Counted from the first letter of the stretch, positions 1 through 13,549 are shown. The stretch: 64,000 bases of DNA from Endomychus coccineus (GCA_958510875.1 OY294067.1:149990962-150054961), one strand, 5' to 3'. Program-made: numbers and translations. The notes: generated by a model from the sequence alone, not told the origin.

Positions 1-2040
1 ACTCATTCGCTATTAGCGATATATATGTGATTATTATTCCGCATCAGGTGTATCTAACCACAGTATAAGCATTCTGCATAGTACACATATAAATTTGAAT
101 CTGTGGAAGAGGCCAACACTTATTATTATATTTATCATCAATATGTTAAATGGTATGCTGTTTTTTCCACCTCAAACTCAGGAGAAGGATATTCAGAGTG
201 AAAAAAGTTATATGTTCCAGAAACTAAAGAGAAGATTTTCATTCAGTCTATTTGCATAATACATACATAACAACGAATTGATAGTAATTTATTATTTAGC
301 TCAATTCAAAATGAATGCATTATTCAATAGTACCGGTAATGTAATATTCTGCTTGTGGAATATTACCTTATGGATTTGTGTATGCCCAAAACAATGCACT
401 TGATATAAAATAATCAACGATGAATATGTATTATGAATCAATTCATATATACCTTTGAGCTTCGACAATATTGCACTTGGGTATTTTCATGATTTAGATA
501 CAACTGTTCGACTGGAAATCCATCAAGCTTTGGTTTTTTTTATGTATTTACTCCCATGAACAAATAGATGTTTTGTTCATTTTCTGATAAAGTTGCCTGT
601 CATAGGTAAGCACGAATAGTAAATGAATGTTCAATGAGGTATTCATGCCTTGCCAGCTTACTCGTTCCACCGATGCGTTCGATAGAACGAAACAGCTGGT
701 CGATTTGAACCAACCTGATTATTCGAATTGAGTAGTGGAATGAATTTGGAAACATTCCTGAATCGAGAAATATAACACACGTTGGTAACTTCATTGATCA
801 AAGGATTTCTCGGGTCAGTATTAACTTTTGAAGTAAGAACTTTGGAATATTAAATATGAAAAAACAATATGTTCCGTAAAATTGTACATTTCGCGATATA
901 GATTTGCCAGCATTCATTACATTACTTCCAAACAATCCAATTCTGATTCTTCTTGTTAATTTGAATAATAATGCAAACTCATATTTCGAGTAAAGAATAA
1001 CAAGAAGTAAACATTGTTCTAAAGTTTATGAAATTGAGCGGAATATGGGGTACACAAAGCGTTTAGAAAATCAGCATATCAGATATGCCTATTTTTTTTT
1101 GTTCATCAACAGCAAATCTGAAATAATTGGTTAGTTGATGTGGACGAAACTCAATATTCATGAAATATTATGTTACAAACTTCTTTCTTGTTACAATAAT
1201 ATCGATGTCTAGAAAATGTGACACCAGTGTTATCAGTATCTCTGTTAATGCGATGTTGCTTGTTCTTTCGTTGGAATATATTCGTTCACCTGTGCAGATG
1301 AAAAAGACTAGATAAAAACACGTCCTTTCTTATAAAGGTCTGCAGCTTTTTCATATGAGATAAAACTACTCGATAAGGGCTTTCTTGATGCTTTATCGTT
1401 AGAATATACTAGGCTTTCAAAAGTTTTGTAGCACCCGCTTTGAGACCATTATATTGATGTTTCCATTTGTGTGTGAAAATCTAATGCCTTATCCTGGCAC
1501 ACTCCAAATTTCCATTCTATCACCTTATATAAATATGTATACAAACTTCCGATATTTTCATCATTACTCCCCTAGAATAAGATGTACTTTCGGGAATAGT
1601 CCCTTATATCTACGCTCATAAAATTCATCAAGCCAAAGACGGTTTCATTTCTACCTGACTTTATTACTATGAATTTTCGTTAATATTACAAATAGAACGG
1701 ATATTTGAGACAAAATGTAATATGTGTTACTACTTTGAATTCCCTCTACATTTTCGATAGTTGATTTGAATCTACGAGCTTCACATTTGGAGTAAAATCG
1801 ATTCCCATTCTTGACTTTCGGTCATGTTAGGTAGTATTATCCATTTATTTATCCGAATACACAGGTAAACTTCTTTTTTGTTGGAAAATAACATATGAAA
1901 TTAACTTAATGTCCTGCTTCCATCGAATCAGTATATTGAGTGGTAGATTGAAAGTACAATTCTGCAGATACGTAGGTAGAAAATATAATTATCTCTACGA
2001 CTACGGCGGTTGGGGGGGGGGGAGGGTTGAGGTGGCGTTA
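1..2040. other. No gene recognised
   Basis: AT-rich sequence with only short, unconvincing open frames and no protein motif that I recognise on either strand. The one local oddity is an 11-G run at 2012-2022 followed by further G clusters, which is unusual in this base composition. Confidence 0.6.
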
Positions 2041-2099
2041 TAGCAGATAACTGATAAACTGATACTGAAACTCGGAACAATTAACTGACTCAGAGAATA

Positions 2100-2931
2100 T
2101 CTTACAGAAAAGTTTCAAATCTTCAACATCCCTACGCCTTTCTAACGACAACAAACTGAACACTTTTCAGTAAAAGTATAATCATGGTTTGATATCAGTC
2201 TCATGCTATAGGATTTGAATTCGAAGTACCTCAGGAATCTGTGCTGCACTCGCTTAATTATGTTCTTGTGAACGGCATAACATAATGACCAGATTGACGA
2301 ACAATATTCAATATGAGAACTCAACAGTGAAACATAGAGGAACTTCAAGGCTTTTGAATTAGTAAATTCTGAGGTATTCCGCTCAATGAAACCAAGCATC
2401 TTTAGAGATTTATTGATAATAAGATCTATATGGAATATAAAAGACAGTTTTCAATCAGTAAGAATACCTAGGTCCAACACTTTATCCTCGTAATTGAAGA
2501 ATATGCAATTTATTTCATAATTATATTGAATTGTTTTGGAAGATTTTGAAAATTTTATCACATGAAATTTACCAGCGTTTAATACCATTCTTCTCAGACC
2601 ATAGACTCATATAATTTAAACTACTTTGAAGAAATATTGAATCAACTATAATACATATACTATCAAACATCTCCAAATCATCAGCAAACATTAAACATGA
2701 GCAGTGAATATAGTCTTTTATATCAGCAATGAATGAATTGAATAGAAATGGTCCCACATGTGAGCCCTGGGGAACAACATAATGTACTTTATCATCAGAG
2801 TAAAAACAGTTCACACGTACAACCTGTGTTTTTACATTAATATAACATCTAAGCCAGCACAACAGAGTACCTGTTATTCCGAAAGCTTGTAATTTTCGTA
2901 ATACTAGGAGTAAAGTTAGTGATGGCTGCAT
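2100..2931 (-). pseudogene. Decayed jockey-like non-LTR reverse transcriptase, C-terminal half
   Basis: On the minus strand the translation shows the middle and end of a non-LTR retrotransposon RT. A GVPQGS-type motif appears as VVPQGSHVGPFLFN, followed by the catalytic FADD box (LMFADDLEMF). Further on come an ILTD..LSF region (2420-2480) and an RT tail with SLLSSHIEYCSSIWS (2142-2399). The frame changes between about 2570 and 2400, and stops interrupt it, so it cannot encode a working enzyme. The endonuclease and the upstream RT motifs are missing. The family assignment rests on motif order; a related clade such as CR1 is possible. Confidence 0.75.
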
Positions 2932-3399
2932 AATTTGAGATAGGAAATAGAGATTGGAATAATCTTCCCTAAAATTAAATCATCTGGGAATGAGAAGACA
3001 GTTTCTAAATCAATTCCAAATTTCACCCATAGGAATGTCCGGAAGCTATTTTACTGGGCTTCTCATAGTTCGTGTGACAGCAGGTGTCGGTGATATAGCA
3101 CAATGTTTTATCATCGTGTCAAGCTGATTGGTAGTTGTCAGTCTAAAACATGAAGTTGTTGTATTAAATACAGAAAGATGTGATAAGGTTGGAGGGAAAC
3201 GTTCTTCGCTTTATTTTTTATTCAGTATTAATTCAAATACATTGCCCAACAGGAAGAATCTCAGTTACAGGGCAAGGAAATACATATAAAATTTATCATA
3301 TGAATATAATAAGCTTTTTATCATTATTATTGATTAAGAAGGGTCATTGTGGTCCCTTAATGACTGGATCGAAGTTTGCACCCCGTGTCACCTGCCAGC

Positions 3400-3735
3400 T
3401 AGTGGAGCGGTTCCCATCGACAAGTGTTCACCAGGCCACCAAAGAGCGGTCCTCACACAGGAGTTTTCAACATGCTCTCATGCTTAACGATTAACATATC
3501 ACCTAGTGGAGCGGTTCCCATCCTCGAGTATTCACCTATATACCAGAGGGGCGGTTCCCTTTCGGGAGTGTTCATCATTCTCCCCCAGGTGAACTATTCC
3601 GAAAGAAGTTTTCACCAACTTCGTGACATACTATTTGAACTTCGTCCTAGTGAAGCGATTCCACTTGAGGTTGTTCGCCTGGCTTCAGAAGAAGGCTGAA
3701 TCGGTTCCCACTCCAAAGTGTTCACCAAGTGCTCG
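3400..3735. repeat. Degenerate GC-richer minisatellite, about seven units
   Basis: A loose unit reading roughly GTGGAGCGGTTCCCAT, then 6-10 variable bases, then AGTGTTCACC, recurs at about 3403, 3442, 3500, 3548, 3588, 3647 and 3697. Spacing varies from about 40 to 60 bases and the units have diverged. Short open frames through it (3180-3699) follow from the lower A+T content and resemble no protein I know. Confidence 0.55.
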
Positions 3736-4320
3736 AAGTGGACAAACAGCCACTCACTCAACACCCAGTTGGTACCGGGTACGTGGTTAATATCCTGAGG
3801 AAATTTAGCACCATCTTCGTATCTAGTTTCTGGATTTCCTCAGTGTCGCATAAGTCTTCTGAGAGTGCTTTGCGCTTTAGGGGATTAGTGTTGCACGTAT
3901 AACAAGCCTAATGCAAATAATTATAGACATAAAAAATATATGAAATAGGAATAAGAGAGATTCGTTGATTAAATGCAAAATAGTTTAGTATACAAATACA
4001 TCAAATATGATCTTTCATATCATGAGCAAACTGAAACATCATGTACAGCTGTGAGAAATTAACGAATTAGTGTGATGATGTCTTGAAGGATAAAACATGG
4101 GTCTTATATTGATTTGATAGAATATGAAAGTAGACGTATGCCAACAAATCCGGGAAATCGGTAGGTTTGTATAATGTTTTGAAAGAAAGTCACGAGATAA
4201 TACCTTCTGCGAGTCAAGAAGTCACTGCAAATGAATCTGTCTAGTGAAGTTTCATGAGGTAAATCTCTTTCGGGGTACTGACGATCTAGGCGAAACGCTA
4301 AATATTAAAAAAAACGTGAG
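3736..4320. other. No gene recognised
   Basis: AT-rich sequence between the minisatellite and the next RT relic. I see no coding or structural signal. Confidence 0.6.
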
Positions 4321-5240
4321 TTATATAATGGGGACACCACACCACAGACGCTTACTTATATATTTACTATGAACCAACGTAGTCAATAAGACAGTTGTAA
4401 CATCTCTACGGTTTCTTATAACAGATCCTATCATTTTGTATGTAGACGATGTTACATAATTAACATGATTTTTGAATGATATCTTTAGATCGGAAATGTC
4501 ACCTAAATCTTTCATGGAAGAAGGTCTAGAGAGAATGTCGATGGGAATTGAATAATCTCAAATAATAGTATCTTTCTCGTCTTTTACATCACATTTTGCT
4601 GCATTCTAATCTAACTCATTATATTGGCACCACAGTTTAAGCGCATGTAAGTTGCGTTGAAGTGAGATACAGTCATCTATTATATTTTCAACTATTCTAG
4701 ATATTTTTAGTTCATCTGCATATTTGAGAATGAAGGGAGTGATAACTTCTAAGATATCATCAATGAAACCTCAGAGTGTAGTGGCCCAAGGACTGGTTTC
4801 TGTGGCATCGGGACAAGATAATTTTTCAACCTATACCCATAATACCGAACATACTGACCTTCTCCATTTGAATAAAATTGGAAGAAAGCATTTAACTGAT
4901 TTCTAAGTTCGAATGTTTTCTATGTAAAATTTCTTTCTAGAAGTCTATGTAAATTATATCTACTTCTTTAGTGCTATCCAATGACTTGGCAAGAAACTAT
5001 GTTAAACAGGTAAGATTTGTTGTCATTGAGCAACCCGGAGTGGAACCATGATTCACAATTGATATACCTTTGTGATTTGATATGATTATTCTGTTAAGAT
5101 ACATTCCAAAAACATTATCAGGATTATCTATTATTATAATTGGTCTATAGTTCTCAGCTTCCTATTTATATCCCATTTCATAAATTTGGCAGATTTCAGA
5201 GATTTTCCCAATTTCATTGAACATGCCAAATTGAAAGGCA
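4321..5240 (-). pseudogene. Decayed jockey-like non-LTR reverse transcriptase, RT core
   Basis: Read on the minus strand from 5240 downwards, the translation gives an AENYRPI motif (first RT block), then a degenerate QHGF-like block with TTNLTCLT, then IYIDF where the catalytic motif A Asp lies. After a scrambled stretch comes LKYADELKI, in which the YADD box has become YADE. A KDLGDISDLKISF block and an RT tail end near 4321. Several stops and frame changes make it non-functional. It overlaps in content with the 2.1-2.9 kb fragment, so the two are separate insertions or a broken pair, not one continuous gene. Confidence 0.7.
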
Positions 5241-8200
5241 AAATAAACAGCCTGATAATGGTATGGAATAACAGGAACAATCCATCAGAATAAACGACAT
5301 TATCTCACAACAATTTTGTTAGAAAAAATGGAGAAATTTATTCATATTATAAATTTGCTCACATTCAAGCAGGTTCTATTCATGCTTATTGTGTAAATTC
5401 ACTCATCAAGTAGGGAAAAATAGAACAATCATCGGAAAGAAATTAATACATAGGGGGAATACAGCAATAAAACTTCAAGTTAGAAAAAAGGAATTCCTCT
5501 GGTATTAGCTCGCAAGAGCTAATAGACCAAAACCAAGAAGACCACCAAATGCACAAAGACCAAAGAGACAAAATCAAGATAGCCGTTAGGTGAGCGAAGG
5601 CAGAATCATGGAAGGACTTTGAAATTCAATTGTAACCGTAATGCAATATGGTTGTACCACACACTGCGGAAACTGAGGAAAGGAAACAACATTCAAAACA
5701 GAATGTAAAAGATAATGAAAGCAAAATTATCAACCCAAAGAAACTAAAATGATAGAGAGATAGAAAGAATACTGTAAACAATTTTCAATCAGAGTACGAA
5801 CAGATAGAAGACCAAAATATAGTGAACAAAAACCCCGAAGAAATGAATACAATGGGATAGGAACTATTGAACCAAAACTAATAACAGGGAGCTGTACTGA
5901 GCCATCTACCTCAATTTTGAGATGGACTGAATATTCAAAGCGCAACCACGGTCTGGAAGAACATCTGGAATATATGACACTCCGTTCAGTGTTCTTTAAC
6001 GAACTACTCTATGCTGTTGACCTGTTAATATTATGATTGAATAAAAGAATAAATACTTTGTTTGTATATCACTTTTTGCCAACCATAGCAATACCCATAG
6101 ATACACTCCTCAATTCAAAACGATTGAACTTAAGATGGATGTGCGTGAATAGTTGATCTATAGCGGAGCATGTTCCACGTCAACTGGATCAACCACAGCG
6201 CCACACGAATATTCATAATTGTTTAAAATGTCTTCAAGCATAGAATAACACGTGCTGTCACCACTGTTGCTCACTCACCTGAGGTAAAATAATTCGATCA
6301 ATTTCATCGAGTGAAAAAAAACTTTTCGCAGATAAGAATTAACTTCAAGATTTCTTCTTAGACAGAGGAAAAAACTCGTACTATATCATAATATTAGGAA
6401 ACTGTAATGTTTACTATACTTTTTCTTTGGGTTCTTGGAGTTTTAATAAAACACAATTAATTATTAAGCTCGCTTATAATTAGTTCCCGTTCGATTCTAC
6501 AACCTTTTATCAACTGTATCAAAATCTCTTGTTGCTTGGTGTGCGCATGTCCTGCGCATCCCTATATCTGTACATTACAGAAACTAAAGAAGCAAATTCA
6601 TTGTATATCCTGTTATAATCCTAACTGAATTCCTCCTGCTCCACAGAATATATTTGGAATAAGTCATTCTGTTCAACATTCTGCATACTGTAATAGTGAT
6701 AGCAAAAAAGTGTAAGCAAAATCCAAAACCCGCAATATTGAACTGTGTATAGATGGATTTTCAGCAAATAATGAATCCTAATGAACAATAAGAGAGTTCA
6801 TACTGTGGATACACTATAATACTATGAATAACAAATAATCAGCCTTATCCACCAAAAATATTGTTAAAGTACTGTAAAGTACTCAAGTTCACACTAATGA
6901 TGGCTACTTGGTGACCGAAAGGTTGTCAGTAGGTCAGTAGTATTTTCAGTGAATAAGGGTGATTATTCGTTAAGTATATATAGAAATAATGAATACCTGA
7001 GATAACGGATTTTTATGGAATATGTCCTGTAAACTAAATACTGCGAAAACATACTGAAAACAAAAATGAGATATTTATAAATGAATTCAGTAATAATGAT
7101 GAATCAGAAATGATTCTGCATTTTTTTGCTACACTGACTTTTCATTGCTAGAAACTATCACATCGAAAATGATTCATTGGTAGGAGATAGTTATTCTATA
7201 AAAGGACACCGGCATGAACAAATCTACATAGCTACATGGCATTATACTACAGAATTTTCGGGTTCCATCCAAAACTATATCGCCCAATATTAGAAAGGGT
7301 ACATGTATCGAGAAAATAAAATTCAAGAAAAAGTTTTTCGAACAAAGACATGAAATACACACGTCGGAACCTATGATTCTTTCCTAACGAAAGCTAGAAT
7401 GAGGAAAGAAAATATTTGTTGATACAATCACAATATTATCAACATATAGTGGCGTCATCAAAAGTTGAGAAAATGAAGATGTTCTCTATTACTGATTTGT
7501 TGTCACTGTCACTTATCTGTTTAATTTCTCTTCTCCATATTCTGAAAAAAATTGATGTTTCAGAGATGTAACATCTCGGATTGCACTTCTTGAATTTCGC
7601 GGGTAATTATTTCTTGCGTTGTCTATTGATTGTATTATTGTTTTGTTTTATTGCGACCTTTCAACGTCCCGTTATCATTTATTAGCATATCGTAGAATTC
7701 ACTTTTACTTTCTATTTTCAAATTTTTCCTCCCTTCAGAGCTATGTTCGTGTCCTTCGTTGCTGCATGATTTTATATTCGTCGTTGATCACTCATTATAC
7801 GTAGTATGAGGGAAGTGTTGTAATCGACGTAAATGAAACTCCGGATTTTCGCAAAAATATACATTTTAAGTATTTCTGAATCGATATAGACCTAGATTTT
7901 TGAGATGATGTTTGTGTGTGCATGCTTCTGTGCGCATTTACGTGCGTTCGTGCATGCGTGCGTTTGTGATCCACTATGTAAACGATCGCGGCATCTGTCA
8001 GATATGGAAATTTGCAAATCGCTTTGAAATTATGAAGAAGGAACCGTTTTCTCTTGAGGCACAATAACAAGTGGTACTTATGACACTTATCTACAGTTAT
8101 TCGAATGAAACTATATTTTATTGAACCATTGCGATACAAGTGTTCTTCTGGTTACAAATATATATCACACGCATACATTTACAAGCAGAAGTGTCCTAAA

Positions 8201-8479
8201 TTCATATTTGAAGATGTAAATGACGTCATCGACATCACATATGTTTCTACTCTGAGGCTTTAAATATACTTCATATAGTATGATTCAATGATTTGTGGAA
8301 TCATGGAATGAGGTCATAAGAAGTATGTCGTCACATAGAATTGAACCCAGACTGCAGTGAATGCACAGTTAGACATGGGGGTGTCTTTGAAAATACGCAA
8401 TCCTAATATTTCCTTTTATATGGTCGGTGTTCATGAGGAACCTCGTCTGTTATTCCACCACGAGAGATTCCACGTAGGC
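5241..8479. other. No gene recognised
   Basis: AT-rich. The stretch 5480-5960 is A-rich on the plus strand and might be old retroelement DNA, but I could not align it to any motif. A dispersed repeat copy at 7798-7971 is listed separately. Confidence 0.55.
7798..7971 (+). repeat. Dispersed repeat copy ending in a TGCG/GTGC-rich tract
   Basis: This stretch is a diverged reverse complement of 29394-29550. Both share a GAAGTGTTGTAATCG-like end, a conserved CTGAATCG..TAGACCTAG core, and an alternating purine-pyrimidine tract of GTGC/TGCG steps. The shared layout in opposite orientations points to a dispersed short element rather than a simple microsatellite. Confidence 0.5.
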
Positions 8480-8625
8480 GGACGAGATAGGGTTAAGCTA
8501 GTTACTCCAGTCAACAGTCTTCAGTGTTTTATCGAACTGCGAAGCTGTTGAACTCTTTGCCTAGTGAGGTGTTTCCTTAGGCCCATAACCTACAAATTTT
8601 CAAAATAAATTTCCATGTTCATCTC
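8480..8625 (+). pseudogene. Possible C-terminal scrap of a non-LTR retrotransposon protein
   Basis: In one plus frame the translation reads FYRTAKLLNSLPSEVFP followed by a stop and then INFHVHLLF. A phrase like W-NSLP-E/S-V is typical of the last ~30 residues of many jockey/CR1-type RT proteins. A near-identical phrase, RTAKL-stop-NSLPSEVF, occurs at about 47250-47290 and again, with more stops, at 50640-50690. All three therefore probably come from one element family. The upstream RT is not recognisable here. Confidence 0.4.
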
Positions 8626-11600
8626 CTCTTCCAACATTCTAGAATACAGGTTTTACCCTTGTGTAGTAATAAATGAGAGAACTTGCGACGCGCCGCATTA
8701 ACATTCGATAAATTGAATGCATACATGGGGCAGTTGCAGCGGAGTTGGTATGACACTGGCATTACATGCGGAATTTCATTTGATAATGTAGATTCGGAAC
8801 CTACCGACTGCCAAGTCAGTGGGGTAGATAAGAGGGGTAAGGGTGCGGTTTGCCCTATATAACACCATTGTCGGAGTGACACCCAAGTGTTAATTTAATA
8901 ATAAATGGAAAATTTTATCAAAATTATATAATTTGGAATGTTGTGTATTTGAACTACATACCAGTGATACATGGGTGTTGATTTGATCCAATTCGTAGAT
9001 AAAACCCGTAGGTATTGAGAAGTTTCCATCATCGTATACGCCTCTCGATGATACGTAAGCCATTCGTATATGTAATCCACATTTAATGAAGAAAGTTTGT
9101 TTTTATCCTATACAAATTCACAGTTTGATTTCGATCGATGAAATTTTGCGCACTTGACCTTTGAAAAAGAAAGGTCACTTTCTCCATGAGATTTCGAAAA
9201 CTACAACATCTCCCTATAACACCCCTCGAAGGAAATGAGTAACTGTCTTGATAAACTGTGTACACTCCACATAAGATTTCAAAAAAAAAAGAATTCAATG
9301 TCCCTTTCCCAATCTAGGATTACACATATGACTTAATATCTGGAGAAATACTGTTGAAATAAAAATATTCTTCGATTCCGGGTGTAACAGAATCAGAATC
9401 AACCCTTGGTAATTGGATTAGGTTGTCGATTCGAATTACCTTTAATACCATGGTAGTATAATTCAACGTTTTTCCACGTCTTCATCTATTTCTAATTTAT
9501 CATATTTTTCTGCTGATATCTTCGCATTCCTTGTTAAACCAACTGATGTTTGCCCACAGTATTTCTGTTTCTACCGTTCTCCTTATCACTTATCATCAAG
9601 TTAAATTTGATGGATAGAAACCATATTTATGATGAATAACTACGAGTTTATCCATTCACTTCTCGTTTCATGTTGTAATATGAGAACTATGAACAACATC
9701 ATTCATTGACACTAGGGACAGCCAAATATGCAAAGCGCATAATTTGCATATTTTGCATATTAAACGCTTTTTTTTCAATATTTGCATGTATCCTTAATAA
9801 TTATCATATTGTGCATAGTTGAAAGAATTTTGACCAACAGGGTTCGAGGAAAATAATTCTTATGAATCCCCTCATCGTTAAGAAGGAATTTATTGTTTCA
9901 CTTACGGTTCTCAAGTATTCCGAGTATAGTGCCCGCGGTCGTACATAAGAGGTACAATAGTAGGTGCGCTATGCCCAGTCTTAAATTCTGAGATTTCAAT
10001 ATTTACATAAGTAGGTAATTAAAATAATAACGATTTCTGGAGTTTATTTCTGAATGTGCTTTTGAAGAGATAACATCGAATTGTGTTTTGTGGTGTTGCG
10101 GTATTTCATTTATTTTTGTTAGTAAGATACTCAAAGTCGACAGTGCGAAGTATCGGACATTTTTTTTTTAGTGTTTTTTTATTAGCATTTGTTTTCACAT
10201 TTTGGTGCATATTTAACTAAATGATTTGAATATTTATGCACATTTTTTTAGATTTTCCGCTTGTATATTAGGGTTTCCATAATTATCACACATATTTTTT
10301 TACATATTATGTATCTAGATACTATTCAATACTTATCATTTGTATAAGTAGAAACTCAAATTCAGTTCATTTATACTAATGAGGAAAGAATGTAGAACGT
10401 AATATAATATAACTATGAAGCCATTATCAAAGAGAAGAAAAAAAATCAGTTCGGTAATCCGTTCTAAAAGTATTGTGGTATTCTTACTTCAGCATCATCA
10501 CCTTTACTTTCTTTGGTCATAACAATTCTCTGAATGAAATATAAAAAATGAAGTAATTATTTATACTCATATCTTTTGAGCTGATGTACAATAAATTCGT
10601 TTCCAGTCAGATCTTCTACAAAAAGAGATGTAACTATATATATGAAGTCGGTGGAAAAATATGTGAGCGTGTTGACACAAAATATAAAGGAAACCCTTAC
10701 ATACTTTTTGTAAGAATATTTTATTAAAAATGTAATATATTCTCATGCATATTTGCCTGTGAGGGAGTTTTTAAGTGACAAGCTCATATATTTTCATGTC
10801 CACATACTCTTTGGGAAACAAAATCGATAAATATCCACTTTGCCCTAAATCATAATTTAGTTCTATGAAAAGCTTTGGACTACATTTTGTTTGATAAAAT
10901 GTGTGTCAGAATATGGAAAATGAAATGTGAACTCATGCTATTCATTCTGATAATGGCTATGAGTAAATGTTAGATACGATTGTCGCTTTAAGATTGAATA
11001 GTTTGCTTCGATACATTATAATTGAGTGATAGACACTGAATGGTTAATTTCTTTGTTGTTCTCAATCGATATTCTCTTCGCGCATTGATTTTAGAATGAG
11101 TTGGAATTCTGTCATATCTCAATTATGGAATTAATGATGAAATGTATTTGGTTCTCCGAAATAGGGAACGAGTATCCGTAGCATTCAAAACTGGAATTGA
11201 TTCTGGTGGTCGGTTAGTACGCTGCACATATGCCCAAAAAGTTGAGATGAAGTGAGTGGGTGTATAAGAAGGATCAGCTTATGCGTCGGCATAGGCCGAT
11301 CAACAGTGCGAGCCGGAATCTGTCTAGACTTAAGGTACATTCGCACTACTACTTTCGCATAAGCCGATAAAGAGGGCGAGCTGCAGACTTTCTATTTACG
11401 TGATTTGGATTCTTTCCTTCACAATCGATCAGATATTTAGTACACTGATCAGTGCAGTGCACGAAACAAAAGAAAACAGCGTCGAGTATTTCGACGAAAC
11501 TCTCTGCTCAATAACTCGGAAGCGGCTCAGGATACGACATTGAATTTACAAACCAGAACATTCAACGCATCATATCTACCTCCTGTGAAAATGTACAGTG

Positions 11601-11993
11601 AATGAAGTCACTGTTCGACCTCTATGTAGAAACTACTCAAATTAACAAAGACTTCGGTCGCTCCATAATGATAATTTGAGTTCTATGGAAAATACTTGAG
11701 AATTTGCCTAACCTAGTTGAATCGTCAACGATTCACAGATAATTTTTCTTAGAATTCAATAATAATAGGAGTATCAAGCCTTTTTATTAAAAAAAGCAAT
11801 GATTTTGGTTGTTGGTCTTACTTCAAATTCAAGTTTGAAAACATGAATGATAATAAATCCGCTGATTTGTCGCTACAACTAAAAGATGTAAGCGAAACTA
11901 ATCTATAAATGATATTATCAACTATTGATCAGCGCTCCTAATACAACCGCGGTCGATTGCATCAACAATTCTGGCTTCACTATATTTACATTG
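8626..11993. other. No gene recognised; a few small repeats
   Basis: No convincing coding frame. A cluster of TGCATATT / ATTTGCAT words lies at 9725-9795 just after an AGGGACAGCC-like string. A P-type terminal-repeat-like string (CGGTCGTACATA) lies at about 9936. A direct repeat of GCATA-GCCGAT..GAG..GCGAGC occurs at about 11291 and 11356 in a locally GC-richer stretch (11160-11560). None of these defines an element. Confidence 0.5.
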
Positions 11994-12001
11994 GAAGTAA
12001 C
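11994..12001. repeat. P-element target-site duplication, left copy
   Basis: The octamer GAAGTAAC sits immediately outside the left terminal repeat and recurs immediately outside the right one at 13937-13944. Confidence 0.85.
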
Positions 12002-12488
12002 CACGGTCGTACATACAGGTCTGGAAACTAGGGGCTGTTTCCTATGTGAGATGTGGAACCGCTAAGCGTCGACTGTCGCGTAGTATCAAAAGACGTCACG
12101 AGACGGGTGGCGAAGGATGTTCTCTGGCACGTATACGACCGTGTTCTCTGACAACCATAGATAACTCTACTACCGTAGAATGAAATGTCTTATGGAAAGG
12201 ACCAAAACTGTCATGGCCGGCGAAAGTATTTCGCTTCCAAAACACGGGAGGGCGCGTCAAGCGTCCGAAATTAATAGAAATTATAATGCGCATGCGATTG
12301 TTATTGTTGTTCAATAGTAGCAATGTTTAATTCATTTTTGGATTTTGTTTCCATACGACTTGTTGCTTGCTATCATACACGCTATTCCTACAGTATTATA
12401 TATATCATATATATATATAGCTAATCATGTACAAGTAAACTATAGGTGAATGGAAATAATTGAATTTCTCTCATTGACACTCTTTCAG

Positions 12489-13033
12489 GTTTTCATGCTG
12501 CAAGGTATTGAGGGAAAATGGGAACAACCAATTAGGTATCAATTTATTAAAGGAGCAGCAAAGGCTGAAACCATTAAATGTTCAATTCAGAACATTTTAC
12601 GATCTTGCAGGGAAATTGTTTTCAATGTGGTGACCACAATTTGCGATCAAGATACAAATAATGTCAGTACGATAAACAAATTAGTGAAGGAAACGAAAGA
12701 GGAGTATGCAAGAGGAGGGAAAGAATTATATGACTTCATATTTGAAGTTGATGGACAAACAATTATTCCATTGTATGATCCACCACATTTACTGAAAGGT
12801 GTGAGAAACAACCTCCTAACAAAAACCGTTTATTACACGCTAAACGGAACCCCAAAAAAAGCAAAATGGAAAGATATACAGAAGGCATGGCAACTGGATA
12901 ATGTTGAGAGCAATGGCAAAGTTGACTGAGTTTCATGTAACTCCTAATAAAGTGTAGAAAATGAAGGTATCAATATGTGCTCAAGTTTTGAATAGAACTG
13001 TTGCATCGACTATTAACCTTATGGCAATTAATG
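12489..13033 (+). pseudogene. P-element transposase, catalytic-domain exon
   Basis: The exon opens after a good acceptor (CTCTTTCAG, ending 12488) and closes at a donor (AATG|GTAAGT, about 13034). The upstream in-frame Met at 12450 therefore probably lies in intron. The translation carries blocks typical of P-element/THAP9 transposases: EGKWEQPI, KCSIQNILRSC, ICDQDTNN with a conserved Asp, and PLYDPPHLLKGVRNNLL. A TGA at about 12927 ends the first frame. Beyond a small frameshift the homology continues as MAKLTEFHVTPNK, a stop, then KMKVSICAQVLNRTVAST. The exon is thus broken by one frameshift and one stop. The exon holding the first catalytic Asp and the C-terminal part are absent. Confidence 0.88.
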
Positions 13034-13549
13034 GTAAGTTTAATTTGTGTCATATTATATAAAATAAGTGTGTATCCAAATCTTTAAATTACAGAACAAC
13101 CCATTCTAATTAGTCTCGATATTTAATTTCATTTATATGTATATTTTATGTATTTTTGTTCTAACCCAATGCCATTAGTGTCGATATTTAATTATATTAT
13201 TATATTATATATAGTCATTTCTATCGTTTTTTGATGTTTAATTATATTTATACGTATATTTTTGTTTTGACTCTGTTGTTGAATAAAAACTATTGGTAAA
13301 AACTGTCGACTTTCATTTCCTACTGGAATTGTTAGAAAACAAAATTCGCATTTATGTGCTGTGTAACTTCGAATTTCCCTCCAAACCATCATTTAGTACG
13401 CTTCCAATCCTCACGTGGCGCTCTTGTCGTGGTTTCGGTACCTAACACGGAACATTTCATTCTACGGTAGTAGAGTTATCTATGCTGACAACTGTCAGTT
13501 GACTTGTAAGCACAAGGAATACCTGCGTTTTTAGAAACAAATTACGAAA

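Noticed and set aside
11443..11560. A core promoter with TCAGTG initiator in a GC-richer stretch
   Set aside because: The initiator-like string is short and common, no downstream element sits at the right spacing, and no gene follows.
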